A stretch of DNA of 64,000 nucleotides from Streptococcus mitis (GTDB lineage Bacteria; Bacillota; Bacilli; Lactobacillales; Streptococcaceae), in the NCBI RefSeq assembly GCF_946190275.1, contig NZ_CAMHZQ010000007.1, positions 1 through 64,000 on the forward strand, written 5' to 3'. The position numbers were made by a program, and so were the translations under genes. The notes beneath the pieces were generated by a model. It saw nothing but the letters and a program-made list of their open reading frames with translations. It ran no database searches and was not told the origin of the DNA. Shown piece after piece: positions 15,149-24,894 of this stretch (its first letter is position 1; the number at the start of each line of letters is the position of its first letter).

Positions 15149-15876
15149 AGCTCCTCCTCTTTGGTCAGAGCCAAGTAAATATCATTCAAACTAGCCTCAG
15201 GCATGTCAAAGGCTTCGCGCAGTTGCAGGAGATTTCCCTTAGCACGCACTTCTCCCTTGTGAAGAATGACAAAGGCATCACACATCTTCTCAGCCGAATC
15301 CAGCACGTGAGTACTCATGAGAATAGACTTGCCCTTTTGCTTTTCCACTTCCAAAAGCTGAATCAAGTCTGCAATAGCTAGCGGATCAAGACCAAGGAAA
15401 GGCTCATCCACGATAAAGAGACTCGGATCCACCACAAAAGCACAGATAATCATGACTTTCTGCTTCATCCCTTTTGAAAAATGAACAGGGAACCAATCTA
15501 ATTTCTGGTCCAGACGGAACATTTTTAACAAAGGTTCCACTCGATCAAAAGCCACTTTCTGGTCAATACCATAAGCCATAGCAACCGTTTCGATATGCTC
15601 TCTGAGAGTCAATTCCTCATACAGGCTGGGCGTTTCTGGAATGTAGCCAATTTGCTTGCGATAACTTGTCGCATCTTCTTGCAGGGTCAGGCCATTGATA
15701 TTGATGGAGCCACTATAAGGTGTCAACAGACCGATAATCTCATTGATAGTCGTCGATTTACCAGCACCATTGAGACCAATCAAACCAACCAACTGCCCAC
15801 TTTCAACAGTAAAAGACACATCTTTCAAGACAGGGACATGGACATAGCCACCTGTCAAGTTTTTAATTTCTAACAT
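15145..15876 (-). CDS. ecsA: EcsA-like ABC transporter ATPase
   Basis: A 243-aa ATPase with Walker A GLNGAGKST (about 34-42), signature FSKGMKQKVMI, Walker B LFIVDEPFLGLDP and the switch histidine in STHVLD. The variant signature (SKGMKQ for SGGQ) is typical of EcsA/DrrA-type exporters. GGAGAAAAT precedes the ATG. It diverges from hit, whose extended -10 (TGGTATAAT, 15891-15899) lies between the two. Confidence 0.85.
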   Translation of the reverse strand: MLEIKNLTGGYVHVPVLKDVSFTVESGQLVGLIGLNGAGKSTTINEIIGLLTPYSGSININGLTLQEDATSYRKQIGYIPETPSLYEELTLREHIETVAMAYGIDQKVAFDRVEPLLKMFRLDQKLDWFPVHFSKGMKQKVMIICAFVVDPSLFIVDEPFLGLDPLAIADLIQLLEVEKQKGKSILMSTHVLDSAEKMCDAFVILHKGEVRAKGNLLQLREAFDMPEASLNDIYLALTKEEEL

Positions 15877-15943
15877 ATTTTCTCCAAATCTGGTATAATG
15901 TAGCTATATTATATCAAAATTCAATACAGTAGAGGTAGATTTT

Positions 15944-16354
15944 ATGTCAGATTGCATTTTTTGTAAAATCATCGCAGGGGAAATTCCTGCTTCAAAAGTA
16001 TATGAAGATGAGCAGGTTCTTGCCTTTCTTGATATCTCTCAAGTGACACCAGGACATACCTTGATCGTGCCCAAAGAACACTATCGCAATCTTTTGGAAA
16101 TGGACGCTACGAGCGCCAGCCAACTCTTTGCCCAAGTGCCAACAGTAGCTCAAAAAGTCATGAAAGCTACCAAAGCTGCTGGTATGAATATCATTGCCAA
16201 CTGTGAAGAAATCGCAGGGCAAACAGTCTTTCATACCCACGTTCACCTCGTACCTCGCTACAGTTCAGACGATGACCTCAAGATTGATTTTATCGCCCAC
16301 GAACCAGACTTTGACAAACTTGCTCAAGTCGCTGAAACTATCAAAAACGCCTAA
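15944..16354 (+). CDS. hit: HIT-family nucleotide hydrolase
   Basis: A 136-aa histidine-triad protein. CIFCKIIAGEIPASKVYED at the start carries the zinc-type cysteines C4 and C7, and the catalytic triad HTHVHLVPR is near residue 100. HIT proteins hydrolyse nucleoside phosphoramidates and related substrates. The gene has its own extended -10 promoter at 15891-15899 and is followed 9 bases later by a small gene, probably in the same transcript. Confidence 0.92.
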   Translation: MSDCIFCKIIAGEIPASKVYEDEQVLAFLDISQVTPGHTLIVPKEHYRNLLEMDATSASQLFAQVPTVAQKVMKATKAAGMNIIANCEEIAGQTVFHTHVHLVPRYSSDDDLKIDFIAHEPDFDKLAQVAETIKNA

Positions 16355-16363
16355 GGAGTTGCC

Positions 16364-16651
16364 ATGAAATTATCCAACCTACTGCTATTTGCAGGAGCTG
16401 CAGCCGGAAGTTATCTGGTCACAAAAAATCGCCAAACCATCACAGATGAAGTCTTGAATACCACTGACCGCGTTCAAACTATCAAGGACGATGTGGATAT
16501 TATCCAAAATAGCCTGCAAATCATTGACCAGCAAAAAGAACTCATCAAGGAATACCAAGAAGACCTGACTTACAAGTTTAAGGTCTTGGAAAAGGATATC
16601 CAGACTAGACTAGCTGTTATCAAAGAAACACAGGAAACTGAAGATAAGTAA
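16364..16651 (+). CDS. Small membrane-anchored coiled-coil protein
   Basis: A 95-aa protein with one N-terminal membrane helix or uncleaved signal (NLLLFAGAAAGSYLV) and a long coiled coil to the end (QNSLQIIDQQKELIKEYQED, KVLEKDIQTRLAVIKE). It resembles YtxH-like stress proteins in layout, but I do not recognise a named family. It is conserved next to hit in pneumococci as I recall. Terminator directly at its stop. Confidence 0.65.
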   Translation: MKLSNLLLFAGAAAGSYLVTKNRQTITDEVLNTTDRVQTIKDDVDIIQNSLQIIDQQKELIKEYQEDLTYKFKVLEKDIQTRLAVIKETQETEDK

Positions 16652-16673
16652 AAGAGCCCGACGGCTCTTTTTT
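16651..16673 (+). terminator. Terminator of hit operon (copy 1)
   Basis: AAAGAGCCCGACGGCTCTTTTTT: stem GAGCC/GGCTC with a T-run. A nearly identical copy lies at 16911-16936. Confidence 0.9.
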
Positions 16674-16749
16674 AAAACGTAAACAAGTTATATCCCATCA
16701 ACTATACATCATAATTTAGGCAACTCATTCACCATTTCACAACTAAATC

Positions 16750-16897
16750 GAAGACTTTCCTAGGCTTTCCACCGTAATGAAAACACCTGAAACAGCTTGG
16801 TTTCAGGTGTTCGGAAACTTTGAGACCTAGGCTCAAAGTTTAGGTATGGAACTTCGAAGAAGGTCGCTACCGTCCGTCATCACTTAAGGAAAGTCTT
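16750..16897. repeat. Hairpin element with inverted ends between two terminators
   Basis: The ends are inverted copies (AAGACTTTCCTA at 16751 and AAGGAAAGTCTT at 16886). Inside are two strong perfect hairpins: ACACCTGAAAC/GTTTCAGGTGT at 16783-16810 and AAACTTTGAG/CTCAAAGTTT at 16815-16841. The whole is flanked by two copies of one terminator sequence. No coding sense. Either a small mobile repeat or a structured RNA; the rest of 16674-16910 shows nothing else. Confidence 0.5.
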
Positions 16898-16910
16898 AAA
16901 AATCTACAAG

Positions 16911-16936
16911 TAAAAAGAGCCCGACGGCTCTTTTTG
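16911..16936. terminator. Terminator of dnaJ (copy 2)
   Basis: AAAAAGAGCCCGACGGCTCT followed by TTTTTGC: the same stem-loop as at 16651-16673, here four bases from the dnaJ stop. A/T runs on both sides let it work in both directions. Confidence 0.85.
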
Positions 16937-16938
16937 CT

Positions 16939-18075
16939 TTATTCACCTTCAAAGGCATCTTTTATATGGTCAAAGAAGCCTTTTTTCTTTGGATTTACTT
17001 TCAAGTCACCAGCAGCTGCGAATTCTTTAAGCGCTGCTTTTTGGCGGTCGTTCAAGCCTGTCGGTGTTACGACATTGACAGTAACGTATTGGTCCCCAAC
17101 TGCACCGCCACGAAGGCTCGGAGCTCCCTTGCCACGTAGACGAAATTTCTTACCAGTCTGAGTTCCCTCTGGGATAACCAATTCAACATCACCGTGAACA
17201 GTTGGGATATCAACTGTATCACCAAGAGCTGCTTGGACAAAGTTAAGGTTCAGATTATAGAAGATAGTGGTTCCTTCACGTTCAAACTTGTCGCTGGCTT
17301 CCACAGAAACCACTACATACAAGTCACCATAAGGTCCACCGTTAAATCCAGCTTCACCTTGACCAGCTAGGCGAATTTGTTGACCAGTTTCTACACCAGC
17401 AGGAATTTTGACATGTACACTATGCGCTTGTTTTTCATGCCCTGTTCCGTGACAGGTTGTACATGGATCTTTGATTTCTTTTCCGCGACCATGACAGACA
17501 TCACAGGTTACTTGGCGTCGCATCATACCAAGCGGAGTCTGCGTATCGACATTAATTACACCAGCGCCATGACAGCGTCCACAAGTGACTGGACTTGTTC
17601 CTGGTTTAGCACCTGAGCCATTACATGTACGACAGCTTGCTTCACGGTTATATTTGACTTCTTTTTCAGCTCCAAAAATAGCTTCTTCAAAGGTCAAGTT
17701 CACACGATACTGGAGATCATCCCCCTGACGAGGAGCATTTGGATTGCGTGAAGCACCGCCTCCGCCGAAGAAACTTGAGAAGATGTCCTCAAAACCACCG
17801 AAGCCACCTGCCCCATTGAAACCGCCGAAACCACCAGCACCACCAAAGCCACCGTTGGCTCCTGCAGCACCATATTGGTCATAGGCTGCACGTTTTTGGT
17901 CGTCACTCAAAGTCTCATAGGCTTCTTGAACTTCCTTGTACTTGTCCTCAGCACCAGGCTCCTTGTTGATATCTGGGTGATATTTTTTCGAAAGCTTGCG
18001 ATAAGCCTTTTTGATCTCGTCTGCCGAAGCGTTTTTTGACACCCCCAGACGATCATAAAATTCAGTATTGTTCAT
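16939..18075 (-). CDS. dnaJ: DnaJ (Hsp40) co-chaperone
   Basis: A 378-aa type I DnaJ. The J domain (1-70) has YHPD at about 33-36. A Gly/Phe region follows ([20 protein letters not shown]). The zinc domain has four CxxC motifs ([32 protein letters not shown]), then the substrate-binding C-terminal domain. It feeds clients to DnaK and stimulates its ATPase. It is separated from dnaK by a DJ-1 family gene and a tandem repeat, so it is probably expressed apart from the hrcA operon. No CIRCE is seen in front of it. Confidence 0.95.
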   Translation of the reverse strand: MNNTEFYDRLGVSKNASADEIKKAYRKLSKKYHPDINKEPGAEDKYKEVQEAYETLSDDQKRAAYDQYGAAGANGGFGGAGGFGGFNGAGGFGGFEDIFSSFFGGGGASRNPNAPRQGDDLQYRVNLTFEEAIFGAEKEVKYNREASCRTCNGSGAKPGTSPVTCGRCHGAGVINVDTQTPLGMMRRQVTCDVCHGRGKEIKDPCTTCHGTGHEKQAHSVHVKIPAGVETGQQIRLAGQGEAGFNGGPYGDLYVVVSVEASDKFEREGTTIFYNLNLNFVQAALGDTVDIPTVHGDVELVIPEGTQTGKKFRLRGKGAPSLRGGAVGDQYVTVNVVTPTGLNDRQKAALKEFAAAGDLKVNPKKKGFFDHIKDAFEGE

Positions 18076-18179
18076 AATTCAAGATACAAAGGGCGTCAAA
18101 CGGACACAGGCAAAATAGGAGTTTTGACGACGGACGCTTGCGTCCTAGAAAAAACTATCTTTTTGGCACAGTCCGTAAG

Positions 18180-18443
18180 CCCGTGTTCAATTCCCTGAAC
18201 ACCCTTGTTCCTTTCTGTTATTGTTGCGGAACGAAACCTCGATTTAGGTCGGGTTCAATTCCTTTCTTTTATATTGAATAAGAAATTCTGGAACCCGTGT
18301 TCAGTTCCCTGAACACCCTTGTTCCTTTCTGTTATTGTTGCGGAACGAAACCTCAATCTAGGTCGGGTTCAATTCCTTTCTTTCAAATTAAGTAAGAAAC
18401 TTTGGAACCCGTGTTCAGTTACGAACACTCTTTGTTCCTTTCT
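18180..18443. repeat. 114-bp tandem repeat, 2.3 copies
   Basis: Units start at 18180, 18294 and 18408 (third partial), each with CCCGTGTTCA, then TGTTCCTTTCTGTTATTG, GGAACGAAACCTC and GGTCGGGTTCAATTCC. Units 1 and 2 differ at few positions. Each unit contains a perfect hairpin (GTGTTCA/TGAACAC), and its CGGGTTC can pair with the GAACCCG at the start of the next unit. It fills the gap between the DJ-1 gene and dnaJ, so on the minus strand it would be 5' leader of dnaJ. The remaining bases 18076-18179 hold the hairpin GGACGC/GCGTCC. Confidence 0.85.
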
Positions 18444-18462
18444 ATAATTTTCATGTAAATAT

Positions 18463-19095
18463 TTAGAGGGTATTTTCTATACTCTGTTTCACTTCATCAA
18501 ACTCTTTGTCCGATAGAGTAAAAATCAAATCCTCTTCTGAATATTCATTCTGTTCTTTAAAATAGTTGTCCGTATTTTCTGCCAAACCTAGACCAAGAAT
18601 CACTTTTCTTGCAAACTCTAGATGTGCAAAACCGATAGCCGTAATGATTTGTTTATCTTGGACAAAAACTTTCGGTTGGAAATTCTCACGTGGAAGAAAT
18701 TCAAAATAGTCAAAGAAGTTTTGCCAAATTCCACCTGTAAATTTCGTGTCGTTCAACAGGCCTGCCTTCGCCAATAAAAGGGGCGCTGAAGAAATGGCTG
18801 CAATTAGGATATCTTGCTCATTAAGACTTCTCAAAAACGAGATCAATTTCTCATCTTGTAGAGCAGGACCTATATTTACCATTCCTGGCAAAATCACACA
18901 AGAATAATCTTCTATACGGATTTGATCCAATGTTTTCGTCGGTTGACAGGGCAAACCATCCTCAGAGACCACCATCGAATTCTCAGAAGCTACATAATCA
19001 ATCGTGATATCAAAAGACAGAGCTAAAGTACTCGTTAAAGTGGTTATCTCATAAAGAGAAAAATTAGGATAAATGATACAAAGTACTTTTTTCAT
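18463..19095 (-). CDS. DJ-1/PfpI family protein lacking nucleophile Cys
   Basis: A 210-aa single-domain protein of the DJ-1/PfpI/ThiJ superfamily (MKKVLCIIYPNFSLYEITTL, CVILPGMVNIGP, LLLAKAGLL). In catalytic members the nucleophile elbow reads AICAAP; here it is AAISSAP, with serine (S102) in place of cysteine, so classical glyoxalase or protease chemistry is doubtful. I start at the ATG at 19095, nine bases after AGAGG; the ATG at 19104 is too close. It sits between dnaK and dnaJ in the same direction, after the dnaK terminator. Confidence 0.75.
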   Translation of the reverse strand: MKKVLCIIYPNFSLYEITTLTSTLALSFDITIDYVASENSMVVSEDGLPCQPTKTLDQIRIEDYSCVILPGMVNIGPALQDEKLISFLRSLNEQDILIAAISSAPLLLAKAGLLNDTKFTGGIWQNFFDYFEFLPRENFQPKVFVQDKQIITAIGFAHLEFARKVILGLGLAENTDNYFKEQNEYSEEDLIFTLSDKEFDEVKQSIENTL

Positions 19096-19118
19096 ACGCA
19101 ACATCCTCTATTTTATCG

Positions 19119-19147
19119 AAAAACAGAGGCTGGGTTGCAACCTCTGG
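19119..19147 (-). terminator. Terminator of the hrcA-grpE-dnaK operon
   Basis: Minus strand: CAGAGG, loop, CCTCTG, then TTTTTCG. It ends transcription after dnaK and overlaps the upstream region of the DJ-1 gene. Confidence 0.75.
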
Positions 19148-19183
19148 ATTTCTTCTTATCATTTAGTTATTAAGCTGAATTGA

Positions 19184-19284
19184 GCACGCCCTAACCTCTT
19201 GGTGAAAAAGATAAATCTTCCTAGAAACTAAAGTTTCTGCGTCAGATTTCCTATTTTCACTGTGAGGTTTTAACGGGCTTTGCA
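19184..19284 (-). ncRNA. Structured RNA element after dnaK (copy A)
   Basis: About 100 bases starting just after the dnaK stop. Nested helices, plus-strand coordinates: GCCC 19188-19191 with GGGC 19275-19278; AACCTC 19193-19198 with GAGGTT 19264-19269; GGTGAAAA from 19201 with TTTTCAC ending 19260; and an apical hairpin AGAAACTA/AAGTTTCT at 19223-19238. Copy B after grpE (21491-21591) keeps all helices with compensating changes. No T-run follows, so it is not an ordinary terminator. It may be a SPRITE-type pneumococcal repeat or an mRNA-stability element. Confidence 0.6.
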
Positions 19285-19286
19285 TC

Positions 19287-21122
<1,836 letters not shown>

Positions 21123-21149
21123 TTAAATTTATCTTCTTTTTTTCTTTTT

Positions 21150-21284
21150 GATATTTCCCTTAAGTGGTGGGGACGTGAGCAACTCCCTTCGGGATTTCAT
21201 CACTTATTTTTGAGTCTATTGTCTCAAAAATCCCCTGTTTCAGTAGCAGAAGCTACTGAAACTTTCACCACAGCGGGAAATACC
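21150..21284 (-). ncRNA. Multi-hairpin element in the dnaK leader
   Basis: The outer ends pair (minus strand GGTATTTCCC..GTGGTG with CACCAC..GGGAAATATC). They enclose GTTTCAGTAGC/GCTACTGAAAC at 21237-21262 and ATTTTTGAG/CTCAAAAAT at 21206-21231, plus a short CCC-GAA-GGG hairpin near 21185-21196. This is a closed multi-branch RNA about 40 bases before the dnaK start. Next to it, GCAAGCC/GGCTTGC at about 21292 is a further stable hairpin. Possible RNA processing site or thermosensor; inferred from pairing only. Confidence 0.45.
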
Positions 21285-21490
21285 TTCCTTGCAAGCCTCC
21301 GGCTTGCCTCTTATCTTTCTTCATAGTTTATTGTCGTTTCGGACAAGTTTGCTATTATGTAAATTGCGACACGAGGAGTCGAAATCGATTTTATTTCGAC
21401 GACGAGTTTAGTAAGGAGGCTAGGCAAACGCCATAGCGATTGCCGTTTTCTGACGAGTTGCTTTAGCTACCGTCAGAATTGCCTAATCGA

Positions 21491-21591
21491 ACACGCCCTA
21501 AGCTCTGGGTAAAAAAGATAGATTTCCTTGTGTTCATCGAACACTTCGTCAATCTCCTATTTTTACTGTGAGCTTTTTACGGGCTTTGTAT
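21491..21591 (-). ncRNA. Structured RNA element after grpE (copy B)
   Basis: The same architecture as 19184-19284 with different bases in the helices: AAGCTC 21500-21505 with GAGCTT 21570-21575 (AACCTC/GAGGTT in copy A), GGTAAAA with TTTTAC, and apical hairpin GTGTTC/GAACAC at 21530-21544. The outer GCCC/GGGC is unchanged. It begins directly after the grpE stop codon. The remaining spacer to 21285 has the hairpins GTCGAAAT/ATTTCGAC and CTGACG/CGTCAG. Confidence 0.6.
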
Positions 21592-21592
21592 C

Positions 21593-22117
21593 CTAATTAT
21601 AAACAACCACCATTGCTGGGCGTAGGATACGGTCATGGAGTTTGTAGCCTTTTTGGAAGACTTGGGCGATGGTATCTGCTGGGTGTTCATCGTCTGCTGG
21701 GAGAGTTTGGATGGCCATGTGGTAGTTATGGTCAAATTCTCCGTCAGCTGCGATTTCTTCAATTCCTTCTTCTTTCAAAGCGTGAATCAAGCTTTCTTGC
21801 ACCATCTCTAATCCTTTTTTGACATCGTCTGTCAAACCTTCAACTGCTAATGCACGCTCAAGGTTATCTAAAGATGGGAGAATCGCTTTTGCCAAGTCCT
21901 GGCTACGATAACGTTGCAAGTTTTGACGCTCTTCATTGGCACGGCGTTGGATATTTTGCATTTCTGCATGAGCGCGAAGGTATTTGTTTTCGAACTCATC
22001 TGCACGTTCATTTGCCAAGTCCAATTCAGACTTCTCAGGAGTTGTTTCTTCAGCTGTTTCCACAACTTCCTCTTCTTGAACTTCTTCTACTTCTTCATTT
22101 TTTATATCTTGGGCCAT
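21593..22117 (-). CDS. grpE: GrpE nucleotide exchange factor
   Basis: A 174-aa GrpE. An acidic N-terminus ([18 protein letters not shown]) leads into a long coiled coil (residues about 40-100) and a beta-rich head ending RPAMVVVYN. It releases ADP from DnaK. I start at the ATG at 22117 (MAQDIKNEE) behind AAAGGAGG; the longer frame from 22141 has no ribosome site. It follows hrcA by 26 bases. Confidence 0.95.
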   Translation of the reverse strand: MAQDIKNEEVEEVQEEEVVETAEETTPEKSELDLANERADEFENKYLRAHAEMQNIQRRANEERQNLQRYRSQDLAKAILPSLDNLERALAVEGLTDDVKKGLEMVQESLIHALKEEGIEEIAADGEFDHNYHMAIQTLPADDEHPADTIAQVFQKGYKLHDRILRPAMVVVYN

Positions 22118-22143
22118 TTTCGCCTCCTTTAATGATTTCAATC

Positions 22144-23178
22144 TTAATGTACTTCGTAATGATTACTGCTGAGGTAGCGGTAAAAATCTGTCAACTTCAT
22201 GGTCAAAACACGGTTGACCACATTGACTTGGTTGATTAGCTGCTGATAATCCAGATTGACTGGACCGATAATGGCTAGAATTCCAACTCCCCGATAAGGA
22301 ATGAGGAACTTACTACTAATCACCGCTAAATCAGCTAGACAGGATTCCTGACTGTCTGCAACACGGACATTTTGCATCTGATCTTCATGCAGACCCTCAC
22401 GAATCTCCAAGGCCACCTTTTGCGGTTGATCAAAGAACTGATAGGCTGCCAGATTGGCAAAATTCAAGAGATTGACCTTCCCCGCCACCACAATGTTTTC
22501 GTTGAACATCTCCTTAAAGATGTGTTCAAAGAGATCAATGACATTATCCGTTGTTGTGAAATAACGCTGGATAATCTGCGGAATCTCCGTTCGAATCTTG
22601 TAGTGAATATCTAGAACAGTGTGACCGAGGAAACGTTCCTGAATGATTGCCTTCAGTTTCAACAAATCCTCCTGCAAGAAGTTCCTTGGAATCAGAAACT
22701 GACTGGTAACCGTTCGAGACTTGTCTAGGGTGAATACCGCCAAGGCTGTATGTTGCCCTAAAACCACGATATCAAAGGCTGTCAACCGTTGTCTGCTCGG
22801 CTCAACGTCCAGTGCCACTACCGTACAGCCACTCAAGTCTGTCAGTAGATTGGCAGCCTCTTGCAGAATGTCCTCTAGTTTGAAGAATTCCTGATCAAAG
22901 GCTTTGACAATCTCATATACCTCATTTTCAGCCAGTCGGTCAAAATCCAGTGAGTGTTTCACATAGTACTGAAAACCAGCAACACTTGGCATGCGACCGC
23001 TTGAAGTATGAGCCTTCTCAAGCAACCCTTGCTTTTCTAAAGCCGCCATATCATTACGAATGGTTGCACTACTAGAGTTAATAGACTCTTGCAAGGCTTT
23101 GGATCCGACAGGTTCGTGCGTTTTGGTAAAGATGTCAATAATCAGATTTAAAATATCCTGCTGACGCTCTGTAACCAT
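22144..23178 (-). CDS. hrcA: HrcA heat-shock repressor
   Basis: A 344-aa repressor that binds CIRCE operators and depends on chaperonin for activity. The N-terminal winged helix ([37 protein letters not shown]) is followed by the dimerisation and inserted domains. I start at the ATG at 23178 with GAGAGGAG upstream; the open frame from 23211 overlaps the operator. It is the first gene of hrcA-grpE-dnaK and represses its own promoter. Confidence 0.95.
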   Translation of the reverse strand: MVTERQQDILNLIIDIFTKTHEPVGSKALQESINSSSATIRNDMAALEKQGLLEKAHTSSGRMPSVAGFQYYVKHSLDFDRLAENEVYEIVKAFDQEFFKLEDILQEAANLLTDLSGCTVVALDVEPSRQRLTAFDIVVLGQHTALAVFTLDKSRTVTSQFLIPRNFLQEDLLKLKAIIQERFLGHTVLDIHYKIRTEIPQIIQRYFTTTDNVIDLFEHIFKEMFNENIVVAGKVNLLNFANLAAYQFFDQPQKVALEIREGLHEDQMQNVRVADSQESCLADLAVISSKFLIPYRGVGILAIIGPVNLDYQQLINQVNVVNRVLTMKLTDFYRYLSSNHYEVH

Positions 23179-23204
23179 CTCATCACTCCTCTCTGTCTGA
23201 TCAA

Positions 23205-23231
23205 TTAGCACTCAATACACTCAAGTGCTAA
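23205..23231. promoter_or_regulatory. CIRCE operator 1 (downstream of promoter)
   Basis: TTAGCACTC-N9-AAGTGCTAA, one base short of a perfect CIRCE, placed between the -10 box and hrcA where HrcA binding blocks transcription. Confidence 0.93.
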
Positions 23232-23242
23232 CTCATGATTCT

Positions 23243-23270
23243 ATTATACACCCTTAGAAGAGAATGTCAA
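23243..23270 (-). promoter_or_regulatory. Promoter of hrcA-grpE-dnaK
   Basis: TTGACA (plus 23265-23270) and TATAAT (plus 23243-23248) 16 bases apart on the minus strand, lying between the two CIRCE operators: a strong sigma-A promoter. Confidence 0.9.
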
Positions 23271-23287
23271 GACAAAAACTCAAAAAA

Positions 23288-23314
23288 TTAGCACTCTTTT
23301 GTCAAGAGTGCTAA
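23288..23314. promoter_or_regulatory. CIRCE operator 2 (perfect, upstream)
   Basis: TTAGCACTC-N9-GAGTGCTAA, perfect 9-bp arms, about 18 bases upstream of the -35 box. Two operators flanking one promoter suggest tight, possibly looped repression. Confidence 0.95.
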
Positions 23315-23338
23315 AAATCAGTCTGAAGACCTAGAACC

Positions 23339-23851
23339 TTACTGTTTATCTACTCGGTATTTCCTTTTAAGTCTGAAAAAACCATGGATTAGATAAGAAA
23401 TCAGAAAAGCATATAAAAGAAAAATAATAAAGAAAGACATAGAAAGTTCTTCTTTAAATAAACTCATACAAACAACAAGGCCACCTAAGAAAGTAGCTGT
23501 ACAGGAACGGAGTCTAGATTGCATAACTTCCCATCCGAGACTCTTGCTCATATAAACTTGATCCTCTGAAAGTATATCAGAAGCCGATTTACGAAGAATC
23601 GAACAAGAACCTGCTCCTATCAATTCCCAACCTCTATCTCTAAAATCTTGCAGTTCATGCTTATATTTTTTAAGAAATCTAGAATCATAGATACGGTAGA
23701 TGACATCGTCTGGTTGACATTGGTCAAAATAGAAAAAACCAAAACGACTAGTTCTATACTTCCAGCCTTTTAAGTGCATCTCATGTAAATATTCTTCTTC
23801 CTTGTCCAAATCAACAATGGTGAAAATCCGAAATTGCTTTTTATTGATCAT
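23339..23851 (-). CDS. DUF2812 membrane protein (second)
   Basis: A 170-aa protein beginning MINKKQFRIFTIVDLDKEEE. It has the DUF2812 pattern: a soluble N-terminal domain with HEMHLKGWKYRTSRFGFFYF and WELIG, then two C-terminal membrane helices and a basic tail. I use the ATG at 23851 behind GGAGGGG; the longer frame from 23941 overlaps the gene before it. It pairs with a similar protein upstream and a PadR regulator. Function unknown; such trios are common in Firmicutes. Confidence 0.7.
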   Translation of the reverse strand: MINKKQFRIFTIVDLDKEEEYLHEMHLKGWKYRTSRFGFFYFDQCQPDDVIYRIYDSRFLKKYKHELQDFRDRGWELIGAGSCSILRKSASDILSEDQVYMSKSLGWEVMQSRLRSCTATFLGGLVVCMSLFKEELSMSFFIIFLLYAFLISYLIHGFFRLKRKYRVDKQ

Positions 23852-23885
23852 GACTTCCCCTCCAATTTTGAGCATACCTACCCTA

Positions 23886-24464
23886 TCATAAATCTGATAA
23901 TTCCTTCTTTTTATGCCATAACTTCCAACTAATATAGACAACCATTAACAAAAGGATTAAAGACAAGAAAACATCTAGCCCGACCACAAGAAAACTCCAT
24001 AGACCATACGCATTACTTCTATTGAGCAATTTAAGTAAGAATGGTATATGTATGGCTAGCAAAAGTAAAACAGGTACTAATCGTAGGCTTAAAATACGAT
24101 TAACCATAGCTAACTTCCCAGTGGCATCATTATAGATTTCAAATTCTGCATCCGATTCAATTTCAGAATGCGCTTTTCTAAAATAGGAAAAACTATTAAA
24201 GTCTGTAATATGCTCCCAGCCACAGTCTTTAAATAGTTGTAAATAGGAGGATCTCTCTGATTTTTCCATTGGGTAAAAATCCAACTGATAAGACACTTGC
24301 TCAGGCTGACACTTTTCAAAGGTATACTTAACTGCAAACAATAAGATAGAGTAGCTTACTTCCCTAAGTTTCCAGCCCTTAGCATGCATTTCTCTAAAGT
24401 ATAGAGCCTCCCTCTCATAATCCGCAATTGTAAAAATTCGGTAAACAATTTTCTTTTCCATCAT
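23886..24464 (-). CDS. DUF2812 membrane protein (first)
   Basis: A 192-aa protein with the DUF2812 domain at residues about 5-110 (YRIFTIADYEREALYFREMH, AKGWKLREVSYSI, CGWEHITDFNSFSYF) and two membrane helices near the C-terminus. It is a paralogue of the next gene (shared FREMH/HEMH-KGWK motif). Its start overlaps the PadR stop by ATGA, so expression is coupled to the regulator. Cellular role unknown. Confidence 0.75.
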   Translation of the reverse strand: MMEKKIVYRIFTIADYEREALYFREMHAKGWKLREVSYSILLFAVKYTFEKCQPEQVSYQLDFYPMEKSERSSYLQLFKDCGWEHITDFNSFSYFRKAHSEIESDAEFEIYNDATGKLAMVNRILSLRLVPVLLLLAIHIPFLLKLLNRSNAYGLWSFLVVGLDVFLSLILLLMVVYISWKLWHKKKELSDL

Positions 24465-24781
24465 CCTTCCTCCCGACTATTTCTGTAGAGCCGCTCAATA
24501 CGCTTCAATTCAATATCTAAAACTTTTCGTCCCAAGTCTGTAATCTGATAGATTTTCCGTTTTTCCTCTTCGCGGATAAAGGAAATCAAACCATCCTTTT
24601 CCATTTTTGACAAGGTTCCATACATAGTTCCAGGACTAATCAAGATTTGCGAATCTGTAATCTCCTTGACCTTTTGCGTAATACTATAACCATGACGTTC
24701 TTTTTGCAGACAGAACAAGATATAAAAACCCGTTTCCGTCATCGGAAGATAAACACGACGAATCTTATCCGGTAATTCCAT
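24461..24781 (-). CDS. PadR-family transcriptional regulator
   Basis: A 106-aa PadR regulator: winged helix with GFYILFCLQKERHGYSITQ, the GTMYGTLSKMEKDGLI recognition segment and the wing (REEEKRKIYQITDLGRKVL), then a short dimerisation helix. AGGAGG ribosome site. Such regulators usually repress their own operon, here the two DUF2812 genes, and respond to a small molecule. Direct repeats lie in its promoter region. Confidence 0.85.
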   Translation of the reverse strand: MELPDKIRRVYLPMTETGFYILFCLQKERHGYSITQKVKEITDSQILISPGTMYGTLSKMEKDGLISFIREEEKRKIYQITDLGRKVLDIELKRIERLYRNSREEG

Positions 24782-24807
24782 TTATATCCACCTCCTATTT
24801 AGTTCGA

Positions 24808-24849
24808 TATATCGCACCTCGTTATATAAAACATATCACACCTCGATAT
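24808..24849 (-). promoter_or_regulatory. Candidate PadR operator (direct repeats)
   Basis: Two copies of a 17-base motif, ATATCGCACCTCGTTAT at 24808-24824 and ATATCACACCTCGATAT at 24833-24849, spaced about 25 bases, just upstream of the padR ribosome site. Repetition at two and a half helical turns in front of a PadR gene suggests an autoregulatory operator. Confidence 0.55.
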
Positions 24850-24858
24850 AAAACACAA

Positions 24859-24886
24859 GAAAAAAGACTACCCTCAGGCAATCTTT
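24859..24886 (-). terminator. Terminator of glnRA
   Basis: Minus strand: AAGATTGCC, TGA loop, GGGTAGTCTT with two wobble pairs, then TTTTTT, nine bases past the glnA stop. Confidence 0.7.
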
Positions 24887-24894
24887 CCTCTATA

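Noticed and set aside
18180..18443. CRISPR-like array
   Set aside because: Units are 114 bp and adjacent without unique spacers; no cas genes in the window.
21850..22239. 129-aa plus-strand frame opposite grpE and hrcA
   Set aside because: Shadow frame spanning two certain genes.
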